DNA from: Entrophospora sp. SA101
Taxonomy: Eukaryota; Glomeromycota; Glomeromycetes; Entrophosporales; Entrophosporaceae
Assembly (NCBI GenBank): GCA_958430865.1
Contig: CAUDNR010000142.1
Span: forward strand, 10,672-39,812
Length of the DNA stretch: 29,141 nucleotides
Direction: 5' to 3'
The position numbers and the translations under genes are program-made. This document shows, piece after piece, positions 1 through 11,604 of the stretch (positions within the stretch are counted from its first letter, which is position 1; each line of letters starts with the position of its first letter). The notes below the pieces were generated by a model. The model made no database searches, was not told where the DNA came from, and saw only the letters and a list, made by a program, of their open reading frames with translations.

Positions 1-4
1 ACAA

Positions 5-949
5 AGGTTTATTTTACAAATCTAGAGGAGATAGAGTTTGAATTTTCATATTGAAAAAATTTACATATATTGATCGGTGAAAAATCCGCACATATGATTT
101 TTTATATGTGTGCTCAACTATGTTTGTGTTTATTATAATTTGTAACACCCCACAGAATGTTTGCTGTGCATTGTAAAGCTACGTTGCACAATATAAAAAA
201 TTAGTGTAACATTTCATATTTCCACTATGCTATATACAACAAGTAAATCCAAATTTGTAAGATATCTGCGACTTTGTCACGTGAATATTTATTAAATCAT
301 GAAAATAATCAGTAAATTACAGTTTAGATATATAGTTGACAAAATTTCAAATAATATAGTAAAGTTACCCAACTTTAAACCATTATAACTTTTTTTTTAT
401 TAAATAACTCAAAAAAAGCTTTCAAAAATAGAGTTTTTGGTAAAATAGCCCATATTTAGTAAAGTGCCAGCATTTAAAGATTGGCAATATTTTATGATGA
501 TTGGCACTATATGTAAATTTCCACATAAATTCCTGTATTAGTATCAAAAGTAAAGAATCAGTATGGATCAATACAGAAATAATACCAATACCAATACTGA
601 ATCAATATGGAAAGATACACAAACAGTATGAAAAATAATATGGGAATAATACTAATACTGAATAAAATGTATTTTGTTTAAGGGTAAAACATGTTTTAGT
701 TAATGATAAAATGTATTTTTAGTTGCTGAAATCATACAGAAAATTATAATAAATCTAAAATAAAAATACAAAAACAATATTGACTATACATAAACTTGAA
801 ATTAAAGCCTAAAAGTTGAAATATTTTGATTAGATCAAATTAAAAGTTGAAAACATACAGAATAATTAATCAAAAACTTTAAATTGTCAATATCTGGCTG
901 TTTTGGATAAAACAACTACCATTTAAATTCTCTCAATGAGGTAACTAAT
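5..949. other. AT-rich outer flank without genes
   Basis: No convincing frame. Contains an imperfect inverted repeat (533-660), homopolymer tracts and a small GTGCCA/TGGCAC dyad (about 465-507). Nothing else identifiable. Confidence 0.6.
533..660. repeat. Imperfect inverted repeat, possible MITE remnant
   Basis: CTGTATTAGTAT at the left end and ATACTAATACTG at the right end are complementary at 11 of 12 positions. The 128-bp interior is rich in CAGTAT/ATACTG motifs. No target duplication is visible, so transposon origin is only possible. Confidence 0.4.
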
Positions 950-1555
950 TTAAGGATACCAGCTGCAACTTTTGATGATGGTTGCTACCATCTTTGCATC
1001 ATATAAAAATAATTGCAACTGTTGGTTGCAACCACCTTTACGACCATTTTCCTTTTTTGGATTGCAACACAGAACACCAGTCTAATTCATAAAATCCAGA
1101 TCACTAATTGATGAGATATTTTTGTTTACAGTATCCTTACAATAATTCACCCATTTATCAATGCTATGAACATTAGATCATCATTATTTGAATCAGCTAT
1201 TCTAAATAAGTCATGTTTTATTAAAGTTGGATCACTGGTTCTCATGTAATATGGCATAACTTTGACCATTTCAACTTCATGTATAACAGTGATGACAAAT
1301 GACAAGTCATTTGGGTCATTTGAAAATCGATTTTAAATAACATGGTCATTTTCTGAACCAATCATATTGTTTACACTTAATCAAATGAATTTACAAAATC
1401 AGGTGATTCTAAATTATCATCAAAAATGCTACACAGACTCCATTTGGCAATTGAACCTCCCTTGGGACGAGGGACAATGTTCATTTATGAATAGAAGCGA
1501 TTTCATTGGTTGCATGTGATACACAATATTTTAAATACAGTAATACTAAATAACT
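950..1555 (-). pseudogene. Unrecognised decayed coding region, left-arm copy
   Basis: Exact mirror of 27591-28196, with identical stops and frameshifts. Confidence 0.45.
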
Positions 1556-1923
1556 ATTCATTGTAGTTGGTTTTTGATGAATTTACTTTTTTTACATTGA
1601 TATATCTTTCAATTTTATTAACCAATTTTATTTGTTTGCTAGCATTATCTTGCTTAATAAAAATGCATGTACAGTTTCAAGACCTTTAATGCTTCCTCAA
1701 GACTTATTGTCATCTTCTCAAAATTGTCAGCAGGTACATTTATTTTATTTCTGCAAGTTCTTTGATAATTTCTATCACCTTCTGGAATCTCACAGACAAT
1801 ATTTTCTTCAGGGGTATTCAATTCATCAACTTGGATTTTATCAAAAAGTTCATTTAGTGACACAAAGTCATGAAATTCAATTGGATCACATCCAATCAAG
1901 TCAAAATTTTTGCTGATGAATTT
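1554..1923 (-). pseudogene. C-terminal tail of a pogo/Tigger-like transposase, left-arm copy
   Basis: Exact mirror of 27223-27592, with the same frameshift and no ATG. A plus-strand frame over the same bases (1632-1916) is a shadow. Confidence 0.6.
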
Positions 1924-1932
1924 TCATACATT

Positions 1933-2068
1933 AGTCGCGTGAGATGCATTTATGGAGAGTTTTCATATGTGTGGACTGAAAAAATACGCGCAGTGCAGAG
2001 TATGGAGGGTGTGTATTTATCCCTAAGTTGGGACCAAGACATAGTGTGCATTTATGGAGGTCTGACTG
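1933..2068 (-). repeat. pogo/Tigger-like terminal repeat, left-arm copy
   Basis: Mirror of 27078-27213. The outer end reads ...GGAGGTCTGACTG followed by TA at 2069-2070. The 70-codon plus-strand frame here (1870-2082) is terminal-repeat sequence, not a gene. Confidence 0.55.
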
Positions 2069-2226
2069 TATATATTTATTAATATTAAGAACGATTATGA
2101 TTTACATAAAAATAATGTCATTTTTTGACCTAATTCGTTTTGTAATAATAAAATAAATCAATAAAACACTTTTGTGGTCGGAAATTAAACATAAAGTTTA
2201 ATTGACCGCTTGATTTTCGCCCACAG

Positions 2227-2269
2227 TTTAGGTTTCGCCAACTTCGCCGTAAAATTAGGCCTAAACTAT
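2227..2269. repeat. Hairpin-forming inverted repeat
   Basis: AGTTTAGG and CCTAAACT border a 27-base loop containing cgccaacttcgcc. Possibly a small transposon terminus; no function assignable. The mirror copy is at 26877-26919. Confidence 0.4.
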
Positions 2270-2312
2270 GGATTGGTTCCGATCATCATCACTAGCCCTG
2301 TGTCTTTAATTA

Positions 2313-2430
2313 TGTATTGCGTCACGAATTGCCTTGAGTTACGTCTTGCATCATAAATCACGTCTTGCATCACGAATTGTGTCTTACATCTCTTGCATCG
2401 TGAATTGTGTTTGCGTCACGCATAGCATCA
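2313..2430. repeat. Degenerate minisatellite, CGTCTTGCATCACGAATTG type
   Basis: Five to six imperfect units of about 18-20 bp built on gcgtcacgaattg / cgtcttgcatcacg. It is richer in CpG than its surroundings. It reads through in some frames but shows no protein signature. Confidence 0.6.
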
Positions 2431-2948
2431 ATTGCAGCTTTTAAACCAATATAACTGTTTTGCCTTTTATATTTAATTGATAAAATTTAGGTAAATAAAA
2501 CTTAATATTATCTAAATCACAAAATTTTTTTATTAACCCGAAATCAACCCGAATCTCGTTAGGAGCTTTATATGTTTGTAAATCATACACCTTATCAAAA
2601 CATGCATAAAGAAGAAAAAGTTGATGATAAGTCTATTTGATTATTTAATGTAGTAATGTCAGCTGGCCAGGGGATTTAACAGTTTAGCCAGCTAAGCTGA
2701 TTTGATTGAGCTTAGTCTGCCGAGGAATTTTTAAACGACTTAGCCGGCTGATTTCCTTTTTTTGTAAAAACCTTTTGGCACTTCTCAGAAGTCAACATTA
2801 TCATCGTTTTTTTGATGATAATCAAATAAAAGGTAAATAAGTCATTTTGATATCAAATAATTAAACAATTTCATTAGCCAACGTTTTTTCAATTGCTTAA
2901 TATTAAGTGCTAAAAATCATGTACAACAAAATAAAAACAGAGATTTAA

Positions 2949-3155
2949 CATTACAAAAAGTTTTATTGGAAGAAGATCCACTTGTTTGATGAAATCAAAA
3001 AAAGGTGGTTTTACCACGCAAGCAAGGATTTACTGGCAAGATCAGCACTATCCGAGAGGTTTCTGGAAATGTATTTACAAAGAAAAGACTTAGTAAGAAT
3101 AGTATTCATGATATCCTTTTTTTTAAAAGAAAATTCAAAACTTTTGGAATTATAA
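2949..3155 (+). pseudogene. Open frame without start codon, unrecognised
   Basis: A 68-codon frame bounded by stops has no early ATG. It contains EIKKRWFYHASKDLLARSAL and SERFLEMYLQRKDLV, with a hydrophobic/charged helical rhythm typical of real protein. The two other plus-strand frames are also partly open over 2990-3100, so frame choice is uncertain. It could be an exon or a gene relic. The family is unknown to me. Confidence 0.35.
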
Positions 3156-3335
3156 ACAATAAAAATAATTGATTTTTGGTATTCTTAGCTGGCTTATCAA
3201 CGGCTGATATCACTAATTTAATGTTATTGCTAAAAATAATTTGCCTGTTTTGCTTTTCCCAATTATATAAATTATAAAATCCCATCCCATAATATTTTTC
3301 TAGTATTTATTATTTTTCCTTCTTCTTGATAAATT

Positions 3336-3464
3336 TTACAAGTAATTTTCTCTTGGGCGTTCTTCAAGCATTTGAGTGTCAGCTAATTTAAAAACACAAA
3401 GAGTAATTTTCTCACTTTGTTCTTTTTTTATTTCTGATAGCGAGTGCTGTAATTCTTGTATATT
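3336..3464 (-). pseudogene. Short coding-like block, left-arm copy
   Basis: Mirror of 25682-25810. Confidence 0.35.
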
Positions 3465-3671
3465 TTATATAGATTAATTTCATATCTAAAGTTTTATATC
3501 ATTTAAGAAGTAAAAACAAGAAAAAGACAATCCTTTATCTGGTGTGTGGATCAATTATTCAGTTTGCACTATTGAATGACATCACATTATATTAGTTAGT
3601 ATGAGCGTGGTATTTAGGAAATCTGAACCCTGAAATCTCTTTGTGATCGGGCATGCTTCAGATGAAAAAAG

Positions 3672-3881
3672 CTATTGGATATTCAAGTTCATTCCTTTTG
3701 CGGGGTTAGGATATGCGAGATTGATAATTCCATAATAAGAGATTTTTGAAACATGTGAAAATGAACGACAGTTACCGCAATCTATAATTAGAAGATCTAA
3801 AGTAGATATAATAGCCTGAATTTGGAGTACAAAGATGTAGTTTGCATTTTTAGTCTTCGTAAACACTTGATCATTTAACAT
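3672..3881 (-). CDS. Hypothetical 69-residue ORF, left-arm copy
   Basis: Mirror of 25265-25474, identical in sequence. Confidence 0.2.
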   Translation of the reverse strand: MLNDQVFTKTKNANYIFVLQIQAIISTLDLLIIDCGNCRSFSHVSKISYYGIINLAYPNPAKGMNLNIQ

Positions 3882-5109
3882 AATTTACTCAAGAAATCTC
3901 GTGTTTGAGCACAATTTCAATAAAGGTTACTTTGATATGAGTCTGATGGCGCAGAGATGAAGATAATCTTAAAAAGGATTCATGTTTTTTTTTAAAAAAA
4001 TTATTTGTCGAATTTTTCCAATACAATCTTCCAAGTGGTAATAATTGACTTTTGTAGGCAGCACTTTAATGCAGCCCTTGCCTTTAAATCAATCTCCAAA
4101 AAAAAAAAACCCCCCATTATAGAATAAACTAATATGTCAGCAGCTTTCTTGGCTCAGATTTCGTATGATTTGAAAATGTGCACTAATCATTGTTATCATG
4201 TTACTGTCACTTGATAATGTCCTGCAAGTAATAATAATAATGCATGTATGATTATTATTCGTAATAAATGTCACAATTCAACAGGCTGATAAACATGATA
4301 TCCGGCTGGCTGGCGAAAAAAAATCAACCACCAAACTTTAATTTTTTGGATGAAAATTTAAACTTTTTTTCCAAACCAATGAAATTTTGTCTAGCATTAA
4401 TTTTTTACTCTGTTAAAAAAAGTGTGAAATCAAGTGAAATTCTTGAATTATGGACTATAGATATCAACAAGTTTTTAAATTGGGTGTATATGCGTTGGGT
4501 GTTTTTAAATCAATTTATATTAGGTTTTAGACACTTTATTCTGTAAACTTATTACTATTAACAAAAAAAAAAGTTACCACTGATAAAAATTTATTTAATT
4601 AAGATGAGATGTATAGTTTATTAAAGGTTGGTTACATTAACCAAAACTGTATTTTTTAATAAATTTAACCTTTAATTTTTTTTACCAGTGCCGGGAGACA
4701 TATTATTAGGCCAATTGATTTATTAGCCAAATAAACCACTATAAGCGAAAAAAAATCTTACAACAGTTAATCTAATAAAATTGTTACATAATATGGAGGA
4801 AATCATAACTTCAAAATTCATCTTTTACGGAATGTTATTGATTTACAATGTCTATTGCATTATTCAAAGACATTGTTCTATCCAAATCTCTTTTATTTTT
4901 AACAATTGATGATGATGACGATAATGGTGATGCAAGGATATTGATATGTGATCACTGGTGCCCTTGAATATTCCAATTAAAATTATTCCAACAGTTCTTC
5001 CGAATTAGAGAAGCCATTATATAATTTATTCCTATTACTATAGAAAGAAAAAATTGTTAACGAAATAACGACAAAGACAAACTACTCTATATAGACATTC
5101 ACTAATGTA
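3882..5109. other. AT-rich region with a dubious ORF
   Basis: A 92-codon frame from the ATG at 4268 to 4546 overlaps a ggctggctggcg motif shared with short repeats near 2660-2755 and 3186-3214. Its translation is Phe/Leu/Asn/Lys-rich with no domain, so I treat it as repeat-derived. An A10C6 tract lies at about 4098-4117. Nothing else is identifiable. The mirror is 24037-25264. Confidence 0.45.
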
Positions 5110-5612
5110 TTAAATTCTATTATCACATACAATTAGATTTACTTCACCTCTGATTATATTATTCTTAAGCAAATTTTGTATTTCCTCCATTCTTTTTGCA
5201 CATTTTTCTTTGCTAAATCCTTGAATATTAAAATTTTTTACCTGAAGCAGAAATATGTTTCCTACAAAATGACATGATTAAAAGGAATCAAATTTCAACC
5301 CTTCTCCTTGTGCTTTATTAAAAGTGCTAATTTGCATTGAACGATTTTCGCCTTGACGTATCAGAACACAGGCGGACACTTCCACTCTAAAATCAATGAT
5401 CCCCAAAATGAGAGACTATATTGATATTAACGTAATGGATAGTATTAAAAGATGTAAAAAAATTTCGATCTTTTCTTGTGCATCATAACTCCAGTTATTG
5501 CTTCTTCATTCATTAGTGTTGGAAGATATACCATCTGGTAAGGTTTTTGAGCAAGTTTGAATGATAAAGAGAAGAAATATACAGTAGATATAAACGTAAA
5601 GCAAAATACAAT
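5110..5612 (-). pseudogene. Unrecognised decayed gene fragment, left-arm copy
   Basis: Mirror of 23534-24036, with the same internal stop and frame change. Confidence 0.5.
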
Positions 5613-5858
5613 TTATGTTTGTATGATAACATCAAACAAACCTCAGTATTAAAACTTCATCAGCAACAAGCATCAAACATGTATATAATAGTAATTAATT
5701 AATTTTTAATAGAATCCAAGATCTCTTGTTTGATATTTCTGCTCTTTGGTCTTAAATTCTTTTAGTTTTTTTCAGCATGCGAAGATAAAGATTTTCTGCT
5801 ATGTAAAAATTTGAAAGCTACTAGAGTAATTGCATGGAAGGAAAATACTCGGGATTAC

Positions 5859-6038
5859 CTATTCTTTGGCTACTCCGATAAAATTTTCTAGGACCCCGGA
5901 ATTTCTAATTGATGTCCCAAGCAAACCAAGGGTAGAAAACATATAGAAAAGTGATGCGTTAAAAGGTCCAAGACTTTTAAGGGTAAAAATTTTTTTATGT
6001 CCAATGAAAATTGATATAAAAATTTTGGTAATATAGTA
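5859..6038 (-). pseudogene. 60-codon open frame, left-arm copy
   Basis: Mirror of 23108-23287. Confidence 0.3.
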
Positions 6039-6386
6039 TCAATTAGTAAAATTTTTTTTAATGGCTACACACAAGGCGCAAAAACTAAATTCCCTTTTTT
6101 TAATAAAATAGGCAAATTTTAATAGCATAATACCCGAGTAAACCTAATTTATAAATTTATTCAATAGAAATTTAAAAAAACCAAAATTCGCTAAAAAAAA
6201 ACTTCTTCACAAGAGCAATAAATAAAATAAAATTATAGTTTAACTGTCTAATAATTAACTGATTATAATAAATAAAATCTATATTTATGACAGAATTTAT
6301 AATATTATGTTTGCAAATGGATCTTATGCCCTTTAAAAAATAGACTAAAAAATATATATCAAACATGTTAGCCGAAATTGTCTCTA

Positions 6387-6596
6387 TTAATCTTTATTAG
6401 TTACCGAAATTACATCCGAAATTATTTGCTTGCCAAGATAGACCAACATATAATAAGGTAAAAGGAAAAAGGCAATAACCCAACAAAAGAATATGCATTG
6501 TCTTACTGTGTTACTATTGTGGCGTTCGGCAATTTTCTCGCCTTCTACCACACAATTATTTTGCGGCGTTATGTCCACCAATAAAAAATTTTTATT
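6387..6596 (-). CDS. Candidate membrane-protein exon, left-arm copy
   Basis: Mirror of 22550-22759, identical. Confidence 0.4.
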   Translation of the reverse strand, partial: NKNFLLVDITPQNNCVVEGEKIAERHNSNTVRQCIFFCWVIAFFLLPYYMLVYLGKQIISDVISVTNKD

Positions 6597-6609
6597 TCAC
6601 GGAATCCTC

Positions 6610-6716
6610 CTGTAAAAGAGCGCGTCTTCGTATGTTTTTTATACGGATAGTATAAGGAATTTACAGAAATCACACGAAAAATACGCATTCTATATGTTTT
6701 CCGCGCTCTTTTACAG
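6610..6716. repeat. 107-bp inverted-repeat element, left-arm copy
   Basis: Mirror of 22430-22536. Confidence 0.75.
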
Positions 6717-6829
6717 CCGTAGATATTATATGTGTTTTCTGTGCAACATTTTTTTTAGGGCAACGTGCCAACTAAATATTTGATGTCCCTTTTATTGATT
6801 GACTATTTTGATTGAAATTCGATTCCAAT

Positions 6830-7033
6830 TCAAGCAAAACATATTAATGGCGCCTTTTCAATACAACTCTGAAAATCATGTTTTGAGAAAAAAATGTGAA
6901 ATTCAAAATTATTTTCTCTTAGTGGGATCTCCATTATGGTAATATGTTCAGTAGATCTTGATATAATGTGTAAAAAATCAAACCCATATGGTAACATGTG
7001 CGTACGACTGCTAAACCAAAAATTGATGGCAAG
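6830..7033 (-). pseudogene. 67-codon open frame, left-arm copy
   Basis: Mirror of 22113-22316. Confidence 0.3.
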
Positions 7034-9951
7034 TTACACATAATAATAGTCTTAACTCCAAAATTAACCAGGAAGGTAATTCATTACACACTATATTTAT
7101 TTATAAATATAGATAGCATATTAATATGGTTTATTACATATCATGCATATTATTATGTAATAGATTAAATGAAAAATGCCAATTTTTAATTTTCACTGGA
7201 CGACCAACCGGAGGCCGATAAACAATGAGAATGAAAATAGAAAACGTGATCTATTATTGAAGAAATTAGCCATTATTAATAGATGAGAGAACGGAAAGGT
7301 GGAAAAATATAAATGTCAAAATTTATGTGCGTGCGTGCGCATGCTTAATGCGACGAATTAATAAATAAACAAATTAATTATATTACTATAGCGATTAGTA
7401 ATTCTGCATTATTATTATTGCAAACATTTTCACTGACATTTGTTTTTAACTTGTAAATACTACGAAATAATACATTAGCAAATCCAATTACTATATACAT
7501 TAACAAATCCAATTACTATATTAAATTATTCAAATAAAGAATGTTTTTTTTTGATTATGTAAACAATTTGTCATTTTAACTTTGAATAAAGTTATGTTTT
7601 TTAAAAATTAATTAATCGAGACAACATTATCTGCGAATGCGAATGAAAGATTTTTAAGATTTTTATAATAATCATTTTATAATCGAATTTGGGTAAAGAT
7701 TTTCATGTTCCAAAAAAAACCCTATATTTGTGTAACGAGTGAAGAAAATTTTTTTCTTTGAATTTAGGGTTCAATGGAAGGGTGTAAGATTAATAAATAA
7801 TAATTGGCGGAAGATGAGACAGAAAACCCCTCCAAAAAGAGAAAATTAATGTCCACTGCATTTAATACATTATTAATTAGCGATTAATAACATTGCATTA
7901 ATATTAATATTAAATGAACTACATTAATTGTCTCCTCTGCCAAACTCATTACGCACTTATCGCAACTATCCACCCGCCGTTCATTCATTCATACATACAT
8001 ACATCCATCATTTTGCATTCTGATCTTCTTTTGTCTAGCGATCGAAATTTGTATAACGTCAGAAAAGAAATTTAGCTAGATCAAAAATTCCACTTTGCAA
8101 TAAATAAAATCGGCAAATACTATAATATTGTTTCTTGTGTATTGACATGTCAACAATATAGAATCATACTATCTTGATAATTTCATGATTTATTCGGCAT
8201 TTATAAATAATTCAAAAATTTGTCTTTGATACATTGGAACTAAATTTAAAACAAAAAAGAATTATCCTTAATTGTAAATAAAATAAACCTAATTTACCCA
8301 TACAACGTTACATAGTATTTTCAAAATTAATAATTGCAAGTGCCATGTTTATTTAGTGTGTCCAACTTTCGTTAACAACTTTCATCGATTGTTGATTTGT
8401 TTAATTTTGGTTTTTTTCTTTTTTACTTATTATAGATATAAAACCACACCACATAAAAAAATATTACTACTCAAAATATAGCACATGGTTAATAATCAAA
8501 AAAAAATTTTCCTATTTAAACTCCTCGATCAATTTCAGATTAGTTCACCAGATCCTTCGCTTCGCTTTTGTTTCTCGATCTGGAATTATGTTTTCCTTTA
8601 ATATATACTATTATAATCGTCTTCAATATATAAATATCATTTAACGAATAATATGAACATGCTACCATTCTTCATTCATTATAAAACTCCCACGTTAAAT
8701 AATATCTCGTTTTTTTCGTTTTTTTATTTTTTTGAACAAATTGGCAGCTTTGAATGGTAAAACATTATTTATTATGAAATAACTGCAAAAGAAATCGTTA
8801 ATATTAATTCAACTACTTACATTATTGATTAACTAATTATATAATGATCTTCATTCATCTTTGGAACACCTAGAACAATGTAGGTTTTTTTTTTGGTTTT
8901 TTTTCCAACTTTTCAATTTCTAATTAATAATACATATAACAATATAACTAAATTCGATCTTTTTTAATTCAGGTTGTTTTAAAAACACGTAATAATCTCA
9001 TATCTTCGGTTTAATTGTTTCGATTAATTCTTATCAATTGGAATTTTTGATCATCATCATAAAATATCTTTGTGTGTGTGTGTTTATTTTTTATGGCAAA
9101 CATTTATGCGGGTTTAAAAATACTTTTTTTTTTATTGTGTTGATCCCTTTCTTTTTCTTTTTAAATATTAGTTTCGTGGACTTGGCCTTTCTATTATTTT
9201 ATTAATTATTATATATTTTATTAATTTTTTTCATGTTATTAAGTTTATATATAAGATTCATTTTTAAACAATTAAGATTTTTTATATTCACTTCGTTTTG
9301 TTATATTTTATTTTATTTTATTTTATTTTATTATTTTATTTGTTATCTACTCTCTATAATAAAATTAAGTTTCACATGATAATAAATCACATGACTTTGT
9401 TTAACGATTATGCAATAATTTCTTTTCTGTCAAAAATTCATTGTTGTACAAAGTTATTTTGAAAAAATTTTTAACGTGAATGGGTGAATGGGTGAATGGG
9501 TGAATGAATTAATGAAATAAAAACGAGAAAATGAACTGAATGAGCTTCAGAAGTTGAATAGGCTTGTAAAAAAAAAAGATACTTGTTTATTTATTTACTT
9601 TATTAGTATTAGATAATTCAATAAACATACAAATATGGCTTACATAATAAAAAACATCATCCGGAAATACAAAAAAAAAAATGAGTAATACCATTATTTC
9701 ACCCCATCAATTTGGAATTTGACAGTTTTTTCCTCTTCTAGAAAATTGGTTAAAATCTTGGTGATCTCCTGTCATATTTTTTTCCCCTATTTAGGGTGAG
9801 AAAATCAGGATGCCTTTTTTTGAGAAACAGGGTTCGAAAGTTGTAAGTTAATTTGACAATCCGTTTTTAAAAATTATTTATATATAGAGTTAAGAATTAT
9901 TCAAATTATTCAAACTATTCGTAATTAATTTGATATTCAATTATTGAACTT
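7034..9951. other. Gene-free AT-rich region with simple repeats
   Basis: No supportable frame. It contains GTGCGTGCGTGCG (7327-7339), a CATT/CATA tract (7980-8010), a GT run (9071-9083), TTTTA repeats (about 9305-9335) and TGAATGGG units (about 9476-9506). Dyads occur at 7090-7112 (ctatatttat/ataaatatag) and at about 8551-8582 (CCAGATC/GATCTGG). It could be a long intergenic or regulatory region; no promoter can be defined. The mirror is 19195-22112. Confidence 0.6.
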
Positions 9952-10131
9952 TTATTCAAATAAACAAATGAAACAAATAAAATGAATAAATTTTATTTGG
10001 ATCATTAGTTTAAGAACAAGAAATTGTGAGCATTGTTTCAATTGCAATTTCAGTGCTTGTTCTTTGTAACATTGATTAAATCTAGATATCCATAATTTAA
10101 TTTGTTGAAGAGAAGCTTTTATTTTCAGCAT
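9952..10131 (-). CDS. Possible 59-residue ORF, left-arm copy
   Basis: Mirror of 19015-19194. Confidence 0.3.
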   Translation of the reverse strand: MLKIKASLQQIKLWISRFNQCYKEQALKLQLKQCSQFLVLKLMIQIKFIHFICFICLFE

Positions 10132-10432
10132 GCATTAGAAGATTTTGAAAAGCTGAGTAATTCATGTGAGAAAGAGTTCAATTAAATCTTTTTCGAAAAA
10201 CAAAACATTTGCAAAAAAAAAATTATATTTTTTATATATAAAGTAAATATTTCAAGCCTTATATTTCATTATAGTTAGAGAACACATAAGGAAATTTTAA
10301 AATCCATTGTGTCAAGATTAGTATTTTTATATTAATATTCAATGTGTGACAAAAAAACTTAACTATTTATGAACTAAATTAGGCAATAAGTAAACATCAA
10401 TTTTAGTTTGATTTACTCCATATTTTACCTTG
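10132..10432. other. AT-rich stretch without features
   Basis: Nothing identifiable beyond homopolymers. The mirror is 18714-19014. Confidence 0.5.
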
Positions 10433-10485
10433 TTAAAGTGGAAATAGCAACTTTATTCTACACCTGTTAAATAATAAAATTATAA

Positions 10486-10645
10486 TTCCATACATATTCC
10501 ATGCATATTCCATGTATTTTCCATACATTTTTGGTGCATTTTCAGGGCAAAAATGTATGGAAAAGTGTTCTTTAATGTATAATTCCATACATATTCCATA
10601 CAAAATATGTGGAAAATGTATGGAAAAACCATACATTTTCTGACT
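10486..10645. repeat. CATACATTTTCC / GGAAAATGTATG repeat cluster
   Basis: About ten copies of CCATACAT / ATGTATGG occur in both orientations within 160 bp, able to fold on themselves. On one strand they create a 96-codon frame (10433-10723, minus) with recurring Met-Tyr-Gly and Met-Glu motifs. The first 30 residues of that frame (NQNSGNIYFSDNDSSQPFKK) look more protein-like than the rest. I treat the block as a repeat, possibly with a coding fragment at its edge. Confidence 0.65.
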
Positions 10646-10834
10646 AAATTTTTTAAATGGTTGAGAAGAATCATTATCAGAAAAATAAATATTTCCTGAG
10701 TTTTGATTCAAACAAAACCTCAATACTATATTGTCAATTTGTCTGATTCACACTATTAAAAATATTAATTGTCATCACCAAAATAGTCAGTGACAATATC
10801 ATCACCATCACTATCATCACATGTAAACTAACTG

Positions 10835-10908
10835 TCAGTGAAGTGTTTGTCAATGAAATGAATTGTCAATGAAATGAACTATTGATGAAATGAACTATCA
10901 ACAAAATG
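10835..10908. repeat. Degenerate tandem repeat, GTCAATGAAATGAA type
   Basis: Four to five imperfect units (about 16-18 bp) of tgtcaatgaaatgaa. It precedes the CAGTGTTGTGACC MITE. A related caatgaagtg(a) pair lies in the minus strand of the spacer at about 15095-15132. The mirror is 18238-18311. Confidence 0.5.
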
Positions 10909-10919
10909 ACTGTTGCAAA

Positions 10920-11105
10920 CAGTGTTGTGACCAGAAACTCTTTTGGCTTCCCAAAATGTTTTGGAAAATGAACTTACACTAAGCAGAAAACTAAACCTAA
11001 ACCTAAACCTTAACATAAACTACTAGCCTAAACTAGTTTCGGGTGGTTTCTGTTAGTTTCTGTTTCTGGCTTTCCCTAAACTCAGAGTTTCGGGTCACAA
11101 CACTG
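10920..11105 (+). mobile_element. hAT-type MITE (CAGTGTTGTGACC family), left arm
   Basis: 186 bp. The left terminus CAGTGTTGTGACCAGAAACT and the right end (complement CAGTGTTGTGACCCGAAACT) differ by one base. A perfect 8-bp target duplication GTTGCAAA lies at 10912-10919 and 11106-11113. Non-coding; a short run of CTAAAC units lies inside (about 10990-11009). This family differs from the TAAGGTTG MITE. Confidence 0.93.
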
Positions 11106-11113
11106 GTTGCAAA

Positions 11114-11596
11114 CATGCAATCCCGAGTTACATACTTACTAGGTAATTCTTATGTTTGGGTTTACTTTGCCCCTGAATTACAGCCCATAATTATACCTAT
11201 TGACACTAAGTCTAAATATCAACACACAGCTAGGACTTACTTTGCCTACTGACTTACAGTCAATACTTCTTTTATCTTATGGCACACAGTCTGGATAAAA
11301 GATCCCTAGATTGCAGTATCCATGTATATTCTAAAGGCGTCCCCTTGGCAATATGTTTAATAATTAAAGGGTTCCCAACTAATAATTAAAGGTCATTCAT
11401 TAAAAGGGCTAGGAATCAATCACACTGAGTTTAGTAGTTAAGTACAATCAAAGACTATTTTATCTAAGGGTTATATATTTATTTAGAGTGTTAAGAGTTA
11501 TTATTATGCTATTGTTATCAACAATATTGTTATTAACTTGGTCTAAACCAAGTATATTTATACCTCTTGGGGCAGTACAAATAATGTGATTTGTGC
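11114..11596. other. Unassigned segment between two hAT insertions
   Basis: Contains a two-copy diverged direct repeat, ttactttgcc...ctgaattacag at 11162 and ttactttgcc...ctgacttacag at 11237 (75-bp period), and an AAGTATATTTATACC stretch near 11549. An open frame here (11043-11252) starts inside the MITE and is not supported. It may be a degraded retroelement end; no LTR boundaries were found. The mirror is 17550-18032. Confidence 0.45.
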
Positions 11597-11604
11597 TATT
11601 CTAC

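Larger units (their letters stand above)
2069..2948. other. Region of short repeats, no gene
   Basis: Besides the hairpin (2227-2269) and minisatellite (2313-2430), 2660-2755 holds several TAGCCAGCTAAG / AGCCGGCTGA motifs in both orientations. Related motifs occur near 3186-3214 and 4298-4312, which suggests fragments of one transposon family. No coding frame is supported. The mirror is 26198-27077. Confidence 0.5.

Noticed and set aside
3601..3966. One plus-strand frame that reads plausibly through eight stops, suggesting a recoded or RIP-mutated gene
   Set aside because: Stop density is about what is expected by chance at this base composition, so the frame has no statistical support.
10480..10674. 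64-codon frame rich in Met/Tyr, also at 18472-18666
   Set aside because: Translation of the CATACATTTTCC repeat cluster.
10990..11009. Run of CTAAAC units resembling interstitial telomere repeats
   Set aside because: Only about three six-base units inside a MITE with defined ends and target duplication; not a telomere.
11043..11252. 69-codon frame, also at 17894-18103
   Set aside because: Starts inside the CAGTGTTGTGACC MITE and crosses its target duplication; no domain.
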